From contig JBHHWO010000143.1 in assembly GCA_046756565.1 (NCBI GenBank), positions 1 through 10,770 on the forward strand: a DNA stretch of 10,770 nucleotides, written 5' to 3'. Shown one piece after another: positions 1 to 5,736 of this stretch. Position 1 is the stretch's first letter; every line of letters starts with the position of its first letter. Source of the stretch: CALZIK01 sp046756565 (GTDB lineage Bacteria > Acidobacteriota > Thermoanaerobaculia > Multivoradales > JAHEKO01). The notes below the pieces were generated by a model. The model was not told the origin of the DNA. It ran no database searches and worked only from the letters and a program-made list of their open reading frames with translations. A program made the translations under genes and the position numbers.

Positions 1-65
1 GCGGGAATCGCCAAGTGTCGTTCCGAGGCCATTCCACCGCCTAAGACTCCCCGGCGCGGAAAAGG

Positions 66-95
66 AAATTCCTACCCTGCAAATTCCTACCCTGC
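66..95. repeat. 15-bp perfect tandem duplication at the receptor's 5' end
   Basis: The 15-mer AAATTCCTACCCTGC occurs twice back to back (66-80 and 81-95), immediately before the GTG at 96. The duplication keeps the reading frame (15 nt is 5 codons), and the frame is closed upstream by a TAA at 42-44. It sits where receptor similarity begins, so it may mark a rearrangement scar, a replication slip or an assembly artefact. The sequence in 1-65 is not recognised as part of a TonB-dependent receptor. Confidence 0.8.
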
Positions 96-1187
96 GTGGG
101 GAGGCAGCTTGCCGTCATCCTGTTCCTGGATGAGCCGGGCGGCTTCCCGAGCTTCTACGACGAGGGCGAGCCGACCGCGGTGCTTCAGGGCGCCTGGGGC
201 TTCGACCCGGCGAACCCGACGGCGCTCTCCGCCTCCAACGTCAACGATCCGGGCATGGACGCTCCGACCACGACCGAGCTCATCCTCGGCGTCGAGCACG
301 CGTTTCTGCCGGAGTTCGTGGTGGGTGCCAACTACACCATCAGGAACACCACCGACGTCGGTGAGTTCCAGGAGCTCTTCCGCGACGCCAACGGCAACGT
401 GCGCACGATCAGCCGCAGCGAGTACGTCTCCGACGGTTTCACCACCGGCACGCTTCCGGACGGTTCGTCCTACAGCTACGAGACGTTCGCGGCCAACTCG
501 AGCCTCGCCTTCACCGGCGGCACGCTCTTCACCAACGGCCCGCGCGAGATCAACTACCAGGGCCTCTCGGTCAACGCGACCAAGAGACTCGCCAACAAGT
601 GGATGCTGCGCGGCTACTTCAACTACAACCTCCAGGAGGAGTGGGATATCCCCGAGAGCACCTTCGAGAACGACGATCCGAACCGCTTCCAGGACGGCGC
701 TGGCGCTTCGACCCAGCAGTCGACCATCGATGGCGGTCTCTATGTCGTCCAGTCGACGGGCTCGGGCAAGACCGACAACTGGATCCAGTCGACGTGGCAG
801 GCCAATCTCAACGGCCTCTATCAGGTCGCTCCGGATCGTCCGTGGGGCTTCAACGTGGCCGCCAACGTCACCGCGCGTGAGGGCTACCCGATTCCGTACT
901 TCGTGCCCGTTACCGGCAGCGACGGTATCGGTCGAAACATCCTGGCGACCCCGGAGATCGACTCGTTCCGCAACGACGACATCTTCCTGGTCGACCTGCG
1001 GCTGGACAAGGAGTTCGCGACAGCGGGCAACACGAGCCTGACCTTCAGTCTCGATGCCTTCAACATCACGGACGAGACCTACGTCCTGCAGCGCTTCGAC
1101 AACCTGCTGTCAGGCTCGGCAGAGCATCTTCGCGAGACGGTTTCACCGCGTGTCTACCGGCTCGGTGTCCGGCTGAACTGGCGCTAG
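96..1187 (+). CDS. TonB-dependent receptor, C-terminal beta-barrel fragment (Oar-like)
   Basis: This is the C-terminal part of an outer-membrane TonB-dependent receptor, which imports large nutrients using TonB energy. Only about 363 residues are present, against roughly 900-1100 for full Oar-like receptors; the signal peptide, carboxypeptidase-regulatory domain, plug and first barrel strands are missing. What remains is typical barrel sequence with alternating aromatic strands: TTELILGVEH near residue 60, REGYPIPYF near 265, a VDLRLDKEF strand, a DAFNITDETYVLQR segment, and a final strand SPRVYRLGVRLNWR, the style of ending usual in Acidobacteriota. The GTG at 96 is only the first available start. 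An in-frame TAA at 42-44 closes the frame upstream, and I see no convincing ribosome site or signal peptide, so the product is probably non-functional as written. Either the gene is truncated by rearrangement or the contig is misjoined. GC-rich third positions suggest a once well-expressed gene. Confidence 0.8.
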   Translation: MGRQLAVILFLDEPGGFPSFYDEGEPTAVLQGAWGFDPANPTALSASNVNDPGMDAPTTTELILGVEHAFLPEFVVGANYTIRNTTDVGEFQELFRDANGNVRTISRSEYVSDGFTTGTLPDGSSYSYETFAANSSLAFTGGTLFTNGPREINYQGLSVNATKRLANKWMLRGYFNYNLQEEWDIPESTFENDDPNRFQDGAGASTQQSTIDGGLYVVQSTGSGKTDNWIQSTWQANLNGLYQVAPDRPWGFNVAANVTAREGYPIPYFVPVTGSDGIGRNILATPEIDSFRNDDIFLVDLRLDKEFATAGNTSLTFSLDAFNITDETYVLQRFDNLLSGSAEHLRETVSPRVYRLGVRLNWR

Positions 1188-1349
1188 TGTCCCGTGCGGT
1201 AAGTTCGTTGCCACACCGAGAGCGGTGAAGCGTGCGCTGGGCAAGGCGCGACGACTGAGAATATCGGGCATATTCGACAGAGGAGCAACGCCGCCCAGCG
1301 GGATGCAGCACCGCTTGAATGTAAAGGAACTTGCCGCACGGGACACTAG
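1184..1349. mobile_element. MITE-like palindromic foldback element
   Basis: The ends form an inverted repeat: 1184-1206 (CTAGTGTCCCGTGCGG...) matches the reverse complement of 1327-1349 at 22 of 23 bases, the single difference being a T/G wobble. The interior is also a nested palindrome centred near 1267. GCGGTG 1222-1227 pairs with CACCGC 1309-1314, CGCTGGGC 1235-1242 with GCCCAGCG 1293-1300, GGCG 1245-1248 with CGCC 1289-1292, and GAATAT 1259-1264 with ATATTC 1270-1275 around a CGGGC loop. The outermost CTAG, or its central TA, is present at both ends and could be the target duplication. The element is then about 158-160 bp and too short for a transposase, which is the definition of a MITE. 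The transposase family that mobilises it cannot be named from this sequence alone. The insertion coincides with the receptor's TAG stop codon and leaves a stop in place. Confidence 0.75.
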
Positions 1350-1379
1350 TCGCTACGTTGTAGCTATCTATCAACCTAC

Positions 1380-1410
1380 GGCGCCGGGGGACCCTCCCCG
1401 GCGCCTTCTC
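1380..1410 (+). terminator. Rho-independent-type terminator of the TonB receptor gene
   Basis: GGCGCCGGGG (1380-1389) and CCCCGGCGCC (1396-1405) form a perfect 10-bp GC stem around the 6-nt loop GACCCT, followed by TTCTC. The U-tract is short, so the efficiency is uncertain. It lies 30 bp beyond the right end of the foldback element. Without that element it would follow the receptor stop codon by about 30 nt, so it most likely is that gene's original terminator. Confidence 0.7.
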
Positions 1411-1492
1411 GGTCGCCGTGGCGGTCTGGATCCTGAGGCGGGTCAGTTCTCACACCCACCTCCTATGCTCAGGTCAGACCGTCACGGCGACC
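1411..1492. repeat. Long extended hairpin (18-bp arms) in convergent intergenic region
   Basis: Arms 1411-1428 (GGTCGCCGTGGCGGTCTG) and 1475-1492 are complementary over 18 positions, with one G-U wobble (1421/1482). A second stem, CCTGAG 1432-1437 with CTCAGG 1468-1473, continues inward, and a possible GGGT/ACCC pair lies inside that. The whole forms an 82-nt rod-like fold between the convergent receptor and SMP-30-like genes. It could be a bidirectional terminator, an end structure of the minus-strand transcript, a small structured RNA or a second nonautonomous repeat. No U-tract is evident on either strand. The rest of the gap, 1493-1599, shows nothing I can name. Confidence 0.6.
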
Positions 1493-1599
1493 TCTTTGCA
1501 GCGGGGCCTGCGACGCTATGTTGGCGATCTGCTTCCCGTGGTTGAAGGGGAGACGCCTGGCGAGAACTCTTGTCGGCTGCGCCTATCTCGTTCCGAGCG

Positions 1600-2541
1600 C
1601 TAGCGATGAGGCCTTGCTCCTCCGACCCCGACGGGGATTCGCCAGATCTTCCCGCCGCCACCGAAGGTCGAGGTGGCGTAGATCGAGTGAGCATCGAAGT
1701 CGCCCTCTCCGAAGACCAAGCTCGCGACCGATGACATGCCCTCGGCGACCAGCGTCATCTCGTTGGATTCGGGGTCGAAGCGCCAGATCTTGCCTGCGCC
1801 GTTGTCTGCGATGTAGATGCGGCCCGTTTCGTCGACTGCAAGCCCGTCTAGCCCTCCCTCTCCGGTTCGAGCCACGACGGCGGCTGGCCCGGCTGGCTGA
1901 CCGTTCTCGAGCGGCATGGCCCAGAGAGCATCGGAGAATCCGAGCGGTGCCAGGCCCGTGAAGATCTGTGCCACATAGAGTGTCTTGCCGTCCAAGGAGA
2001 AGGCCAGGCCGTTGGGGTGCGGCACGGCGTCCGACCAGAGCTCGACTCTCCCAGCTGATCCGTCGTGCAGGGCAACCCGATAGATGTTGTGGGTGAAGTC
2101 ATCCGAAACAAGGTAACTGGTGCCACCCTCCTCCATGAGGATGAAGTTTGGGTCGGCGATTCCGGTGGCCGCGATGCTGCGTCGGCCATCTGGCGATACC
2201 CGCCAGATGATCCCGTCGTCGTTGGGTCCGTGTCGGAGCATCGAACTTGGTCCGAAATCTGCGGCAAGAATGTCCGTCTCGCCGATTCCTGCCTGCCCGA
2301 GATGAAGGAAGACAGCGGTGATCAGCTCGACCGAGCCATCGGGCTTGGCCTCCCAGATCGCTCGGTTGGCGCCGATGAACAGCCTTCCCTCGGCATTGAA
2401 GGTGAGTCCCTCCGATGCGACGAACTCGTCGATGAAGAGCTCGGGCGCCACTGGAAGGGTCTGCCCCCTGCATTCCGACGTTGAACTGAGGATCGGCAGA
2501 AGGATCAAGGCGGAGTAGAGCGCACCTTTCAGCAACCGCAT
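1600..2541 (-). CDS. Exported SMP-30/gluconolactonase-like beta-propeller protein
   Basis: This 313-residue protein has a Sec signal peptide at residues 1-27 (hydrophobic ALYSALILLPILSS), followed by NHL/SMP-30-type propeller repeats. Family members are six-bladed propellers that hydrolyse sugar lactones using a bound divalent metal. The four residues expected around that metal appear in the right order and context: E44 in SEGLTF, N132 in DPNFIL, N177 in HPNGLAF and D232 in GLDGLAVD. It is therefore plausibly an active periplasmic lactonase, although many relatives are uncharacterised binding or hydrolase proteins. C24 does not sit in a good lipobox. The ATG at 2539-2541 is preceded by AAGAGG at a suitable distance. 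It lies 62 nt after the broken acetyltransferase and is the last gene of the minus-strand series. Confidence 0.8.
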   Translation of the reverse strand: MRLLKGALYSALILLPILSSTSECRGQTLPVAPELFIDEFVASEGLTFNAEGRLFIGANRAIWEAKPDGSVELITAVFLHLGQAGIGETDILAADFGPSSMLRHGPNDDGIIWRVSPDGRRSIAATGIADPNFILMEEGGTSYLVSDDFTHNIYRVALHDGSAGRVELWSDAVPHPNGLAFSLDGKTLYVAQIFTGLAPLGFSDALWAMPLENGQPAGPAAVVARTGEGGLDGLAVDETGRIYIADNGAGKIWRFDPESNEMTLVAEGMSSVASLVFGEGDFDAHSIYATSTFGGGGKIWRIPVGVGGARPHR

Positions 2542-2544
2542 TCA

Positions 2545-2560
2545 CGAACCTCTTGGTTCG
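2545..2560 (-). promoter_or_regulatory. Small hairpin covering the SMP-30-like gene's ribosome site
   Basis: CGAACC (2545-2550) and GGTTCG (2555-2560) form a perfect 6-bp stem with a 4-nt loop. Read on the minus strand, the loop plus the start of the 3' arm is AAGAGG, the Shine-Dalgarno sequence of the gene starting at 2541. The hairpin could therefore modulate initiation. This is a structural observation only, as short stems like this also occur by chance. Confidence 0.35.
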
Positions 2561-2603
2561 AGGCTATTCGGTCACGGAATGGCGTTCTTGAACGCTCTGA
2601 CCT

Positions 2604-3114
2604 TCAACCCGTCGCTCGAGCCGCTTCTCCATCGTAAACAGTAAACAGGGGTGTACCCAGCAGATCCGCAGAAGGCTCCTCGACCCTTCGCAGACCGAAG
2701 CGCTCGTAGACGAGAATCGCTCCCGTCAAGAATGGGGTTGTGCTCAGGTACAGTCGTACCAGGTTCCGCCGGCGTGCATAGGCCTCGGCTCGTTCCAGCA
2801 GATACCTGCCCAGTTGACGGCCCCTGGCCGCCGGCACTTGCGGCCATGCCACGCAGGTACAGTCCGCTATCGGTGGGCACGCCGGAGAGAGTACCCACGG
2901 CTCTGGCTCTCTCCTCGGCCAGCCAGATCGGTCCCTCGTTCATTCGCCGAAGGACCTCGGCCGCTGTGACTACAGTCGCCCGGAAGGCTCGAGCTGTGTA
3001 GAGGTGCCTGAACTCCGCAAAAGACGCTTCGAGCACCGAGGCGATCCTCTCCGCATCGGCTGCAACAGCAAGTCGGATCAGGCCCGAGGTCTGTCCCTGG
3101 ACTTTCGATCTCAT
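2604..3114 (-). pseudogene. GNAT-family N-acetyltransferase, interrupted by a frameshift
   Basis: GNAT enzymes transfer an acetyl group from acetyl-CoA to amines. The first half starts at the ATG 3112-3114 and gives beta1-alpha1-beta4 sequence (RLAVAADAERIASVLEASF, then IWLAEERARAVGTLSG and YLRGMA). Just after GMA, near 2838-2845, the frame loses similarity and the family continues one frame over with VPAARGRQLGRYLLERAEA, the acetyl-CoA-binding motif A (RGRQLG), then LYLSTTPFL and AILVYERFGLRRVE, ending at 2604. Removing one G near 2842-2844 would rejoin the halves as MAQVPAARGRQLG, giving about 169 residues, a normal GNAT length. Left unrepaired, the first frame runs on to 2572 with unrelated residues. 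It is either a recent pseudogene or a single-base sequencing error. It starts about 126 nt after the preceding minus-strand gene; that gap shows no clear promoter. Confidence 0.75.
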
Positions 3115-3240
3115 GCTGCTTCAACCGTCTGAGCGAGACTCCCTCGCGAGCTGTGAGCCCGGCTTCCCAGGGACCAGCTGGGTCGAGGGCGGCCTCTAGC
3201 GGACTCCATCACGCTCTGAGTTCGTGGGAAGACTCGGCCA

Positions 3241-3897
3241 TCACTCGTCGGGCTGAGATGGATAGCATCGGCAGCTCGATGATCCTCTCCAGGTTTCCTC
3301 GGCGCATTGCCGGTATTGCTGGTATGCGATCGATCCGTATCGGAAGCCCTCCGAATAGACGATGGCTTCGCGCTCAACATCGACCAGATAGTCCGTGCCG
3401 GCAACTCGACCCCACCAGACGCGAACCAAGATCAGCTTCTCATTGACCCAGGATAGCTCCAGCGCCTCCGTCCCGTCCGCACCGATCAGCAACAAGTAAG
3501 GACGTTCGCTGTATACCACCACGGTCGGCCCTCCAGCTCTGTTCTCCACCCGATAGAAGGCATACGCGCCATTTGGCGACATCACTGGAGACGGCGCGTC
3601 CGAGGGGAGCGCGCCTTGCCGGCTGATCGCGAGTCTCTCGCCCTCGTGGCCGGGGTCGGCGTAGATTCTGGGTTTCGTCCAGCAGTTGGGACTCGTGTGA
3701 AACGCGTTGGCGGAGTGACGTCGCAGTTCTGCCGGACTGCGCCTCCAGTCGGTCGAGACAGCCTGAATGAGGGCCACAGCGATAAGGAAAGCTGGAAGGA
3801 CTCGAGCAGAGGCCGGCAGGAACGCGTAAGCACCAGGTCTCGGGGGCACCTGACTTCGGTTCTTGGTTCCAAGCAGGGTTCCATCCGGAGCGATCAT
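3241..3897 (-). CDS. Uncharacterised membrane-anchored or exported protein
   Basis: I do not recognise this 218-residue protein as a named family. One hydrophobic segment (VLPAFLIAVALIQAVS, residues 33-48) follows a basic, proline-rich N-terminus. It is probably a membrane anchor or uncleaved signal, with the rest outside the cytoplasm. The C-terminal domain has several beta-strand-like stretches (SPNGAYAFYRVEN, PYLLLIGADG, KLILVRVWWGRVAGTDYLVDVERE) and a cysteine-bearing tail. The chosen ATG overlaps the stop of the upstream AraC gene as TGATG, which supports this start and implies translational coupling. The alternative GTG at codon 17 would shorten the cytoplasmic leader. Confidence 0.6.
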   Translation of the reverse strand: MIAPDGTLLGTKNRSQVPPRPGAYAFLPASARVLPAFLIAVALIQAVSTDWRRSPAELRRHSANAFHTSPNCWTKPRIYADPGHEGERLAISRQGALPSDAPSPVMSPNGAYAFYRVENRAGGPTVVVYSERPYLLLIGADGTEALELSWVNEKLILVRVWWGRVAGTDYLVDVEREAIVYSEGFRYGSIAYQQYRQCAEETWRGSSSCRCYPSQPDE

Positions 3898-4793
3898 CAG
3901 GGATCCGGAGTCCTTCCCGAGGACGATGGGAGCCGTCTGCGACCGAGGGTCCGAGTCAGTCGTCGGCGGTAGCGGCCTGGCGGCAACCCATAGACTTCTC
4001 GTAGCCTTCGAGTTAGGTGTGCTTGATCCGAGAATCCGAGGTCAGAGGCAATGGAGGCGATGGGCGTGTCCTCCGTGGCCAACCTCCGTGCAGCCTCTTC
4101 AAGCCGCCGACGGCGAATGTAGGCGTCGGGTGACTCTGCGAGCAGCCGTTTGAAGCTGGCTCGCAGCCGCCCTGGGGACGCTCCCGTGGCCAAGGCCAGC
4201 TCTTCCATCGGCGGAGGCGACTCCAGTTGGCCGTCGAGTAGGCGCGTTGCTTCCGAGAGGAGCCTTGAGCCACCATCGGCATTCCTCTTGGCGGAGCGGG
4301 AAAGAGACACCAGGAACTCTAGAGCTACCGCTTCAATCAAGAGATGGGGAGCCCGTCGGCTCCGCAAGAGAGCGACCAGTCTGAGGGCAGCGGATCTCGA
4401 ATCGGGAGCGAAGAAGTGACCTGGCGCCTCAAGTAGGCCAAGTTCCGACACGATGCGTCCAAGCCTCTCCGCGAGGACTTCAACATAGAGAACCACCGTG
4501 GGAGACGAGCCGATGTGATCAGAGTGAGGAACACCACCCGGCTTTTGGATGACCGTGCCAGGTCCGGCTCGACAGGTGTGTCCCTCGAACTCTTCCTCGA
4601 GCACGCCGCCGAGCACGAAGAGGACCCCTGCTTGTTCATGAGAATGCAGCGGCAACTCGGTGTTGGGCCGATGGTGGCTGACCTCCACCCTCAGTCCACC
4701 GACGCCGACGCGACCATCGACCAGCCCTCGGGAAGCTCCGGACAGGCACGGTACCTCGTCCCGCTCTCTCAGGCCGCGCCTGATCCTTTCCAC
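3897..4793 (-). CDS. AraC-family transcriptional regulator with cupin sensor domain
   Basis: This 298-residue regulator has an N-terminal cupin domain and a C-terminal double helix-turn-helix. The cupin shows LPLHSHEQAGVLFVLGG near residues 47-62 and PGGVPHSDHIG near 85-95; its histidines suggest metal or small-ligand binding. The DNA-binding part covers residues 180-277, with the AraC signature IASIASDLGFSDQAHLTRRLREVYGLPPGRYR. Such proteins usually bind direct repeats near target promoters and respond to a small molecule. The GTG at 4791-4793 is chosen because AGAAGG lies 5 nt upstream; a TTG one codon earlier is possible. It starts 10 nt after the YdjM-like gene and overlaps the next gene by 1 nt, so the regulator is embedded in the operon it may control. 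Confidence 0.85.
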   Translation of the reverse strand: MERIRRGLRERDEVPCLSGASRGLVDGRVGVGGLRVEVSHHRPNTELPLHSHEQAGVLFVLGGVLEEEFEGHTCRAGPGTVIQKPGGVPHSDHIGSSPTVVLYVEVLAERLGRIVSELGLLEAPGHFFAPDSRSAALRLVALLRSRRAPHLLIEAVALEFLVSLSRSAKRNADGGSRLLSEATRLLDGQLESPPPMEELALATGASPGRLRASFKRLLAESPDAYIRRRRLEEAARRLATEDTPIASIASDLGFSDQAHLTRRLREVYGLPPGRYRRRLTRTLGRRRLPSSSGRTPDP

Positions 4794-4803
4794 CAAGACC
4801 TTC

Positions 4804-5310
4804 TCAGAACGGTTGACTTCTTTCCGGCCTCGCGCGGTGCGATCGCAGATACACGACGAGAGTCAGCAAGGCGACAATCGGTAGTGCCAGCAAAGTGTGC
4901 TCCGTGTGGAACACACCGAGGTCCCAAGGGCGCTTTGAGATCGGAAACCCCGGGAAGTAGGCGCCCGGGACGACGTGGTCTTGCAGGAGGTCGATCGCTA
5001 TGTGGAGAAGGCCGCCGGAGGAAAGCTCTCTGAAGAAGAACATGCGCGACGCTTTCGGCGCGAGGGCTGCCAGCCACGCCACAAGGAGGCAGAAGAGGAG
5101 GGGTGAGTGGAAGGCTGTAAGAGCGTCCGGGAGCCACCTCGGGACAGTAATCGACAGCCAGTTGGCCGCTGGTCGCAGGATCACGATAGGGAGATTGGAG
5201 ATGATATCGGGAAGAAGCGCCCCAAGCGCGACGTTGCTGAGCCGCCACTCCCTATTCCGGCGGATCGGCAGCCATCCGGCAGTGAGCAGGTGCGTGAGCA
5301 GATCGGCCAC
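4804..5310 (-). CDS. YdjM/DUF457-like inner-membrane putative metal-dependent hydrolase
   Basis: This 168-residue polytopic membrane protein resembles the DUF457/YdjM group, a poorly understood family of inner-membrane putative metal-dependent hydrolases related to membrane phospholipase C-like folds. The characteristic polar residues within hydrophobic helices are visible: H7 in THLL, the GALLPD motif at 30-35, HSPLL at 68-72, and GLLHIAIDLLQDH at 100-112 with H103, D107 and H112. A final helix (LLALPIVALLTLVVYL) precedes a basic tail. The GTG at 5308-5310 is preferred over an ATG at 5394: GAGGAA lies 6 nt upstream, it forms a TAGTG overlap with the upstream stop, and the family's first helix begins here. 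The family assignment is by motif style and is moderately secure. Confidence 0.65.
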   Translation of the reverse strand: MADLLTHLLTAGWLPIRRNREWRLSNVALGALLPDIISNLPIVILRPAANWLSITVPRWLPDALTAFHSPLLFCLLVAWLAALAPKASRMFFFRELSSGGLLHIAIDLLQDHVVPGAYFPGFPISKRPWDLGVFHTEHTLLALPIVALLTLVVYLRSHRARPERSQPF

Positions 5311-5732
5311 TACAGATTCCTCAGGCGAATTGTCGATGAGCCTCGAGCGGTCAGTGCTAGCCAGGCCAAACAGGCAGCGACGGCGCTGAGCCACTTGAAG
5401 CGGCGCAAGCGGTGCACATGACTTCTCGTCACCGTGAGGCCAGGTTTGCGATGCTCGAGCTCGAGACTGACCACCGAACCTGCTCGAGCCCCATTGATCC
5501 GGCCGGACAGGTTGTATGTCTGACCCCGGTGGCGTACCTGCAGAGGGTTTACGTCTACGACGACGCCAAACGGGATGTACACAACGGGCACCTCGAGCGT
5601 CGAGAGCTCTCCAACCTCACTGACCTCTACCTGTACCTCATCAACCCTTTGGGCGTAGTCGTAGGCGAGGTAGCCGAGGAGAACTGGCGTCAAACCGACG
5701 TGAAGACGCCTGAGCCACTGATTCCGAGTCAC
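5310..5732 (-). CDS. Small two-helix membrane protein of unknown function
   Basis: I do not recognise this protein of about 140 residues. An N-terminal helix (HVGLTPVLLGYLAYDYA, about 11-27) and a C-terminal helix (WLSAVAACLAWLALTA, about 114-129) flank a central domain of about 85 residues rich in valine and predicted strands (VQVEVSEVG, VPVVYIPFGVVVDV). That domain probably faces the periplasm. The GTG at 5730-5732 lies 4 nt after the upstream stop. An ATG at 5790-5792, with GAGGGGG before it, would add 20 residues but overlap the upstream gene by 56 nt, so the start is uncertain. The end overlaps the next gene's GTG (TAGTG), pointing to translational coupling with the YdjM-like protein and possibly a shared membrane complex. 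Confidence 0.65.
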   Translation of the reverse strand: MTRNQWLRRLHVGLTPVLLGYLAYDYAQRVDEVQVEVSEVGELSTLEVPVVYIPFGVVVDVNPLQVRHRGQTYNLSGRINGARAGSVVSLELEHRKPGLTVTRSHVHRLRRFKWLSAVAACLAWLALTARGSSTIRLRNL

Positions 5733-5736
5733 TACT

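Noticed and set aside
109..1041. Long arginine/serine-rich open frame overlapping the receptor on the same strand
   Set aside because: Its composition (runs of R, S, T, P) is the usual out-of-frame shadow of a GC-rich gene; the receptor frame has clear barrel homology.
1225..1545. Open frame starting within the foldback element and crossing the terminator and long hairpin
   Set aside because: It is composed of palindromic noncoding sequence with no recognisable protein features or ribosome site.
2634..2649. Short GTAAACA tandem repeat
   Set aside because: Only two copies of 7 bp within the acetyltransferase coding region; not more than chance.
5311..5394. N-terminal extension of the YdjM-like protein to an ATG at 5394
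   Set aside because: The GTG at 5310 has GAGGAA at 6 nt and a TAGTG overlap; the extension overlaps the upstream gene's last helix in another frame.
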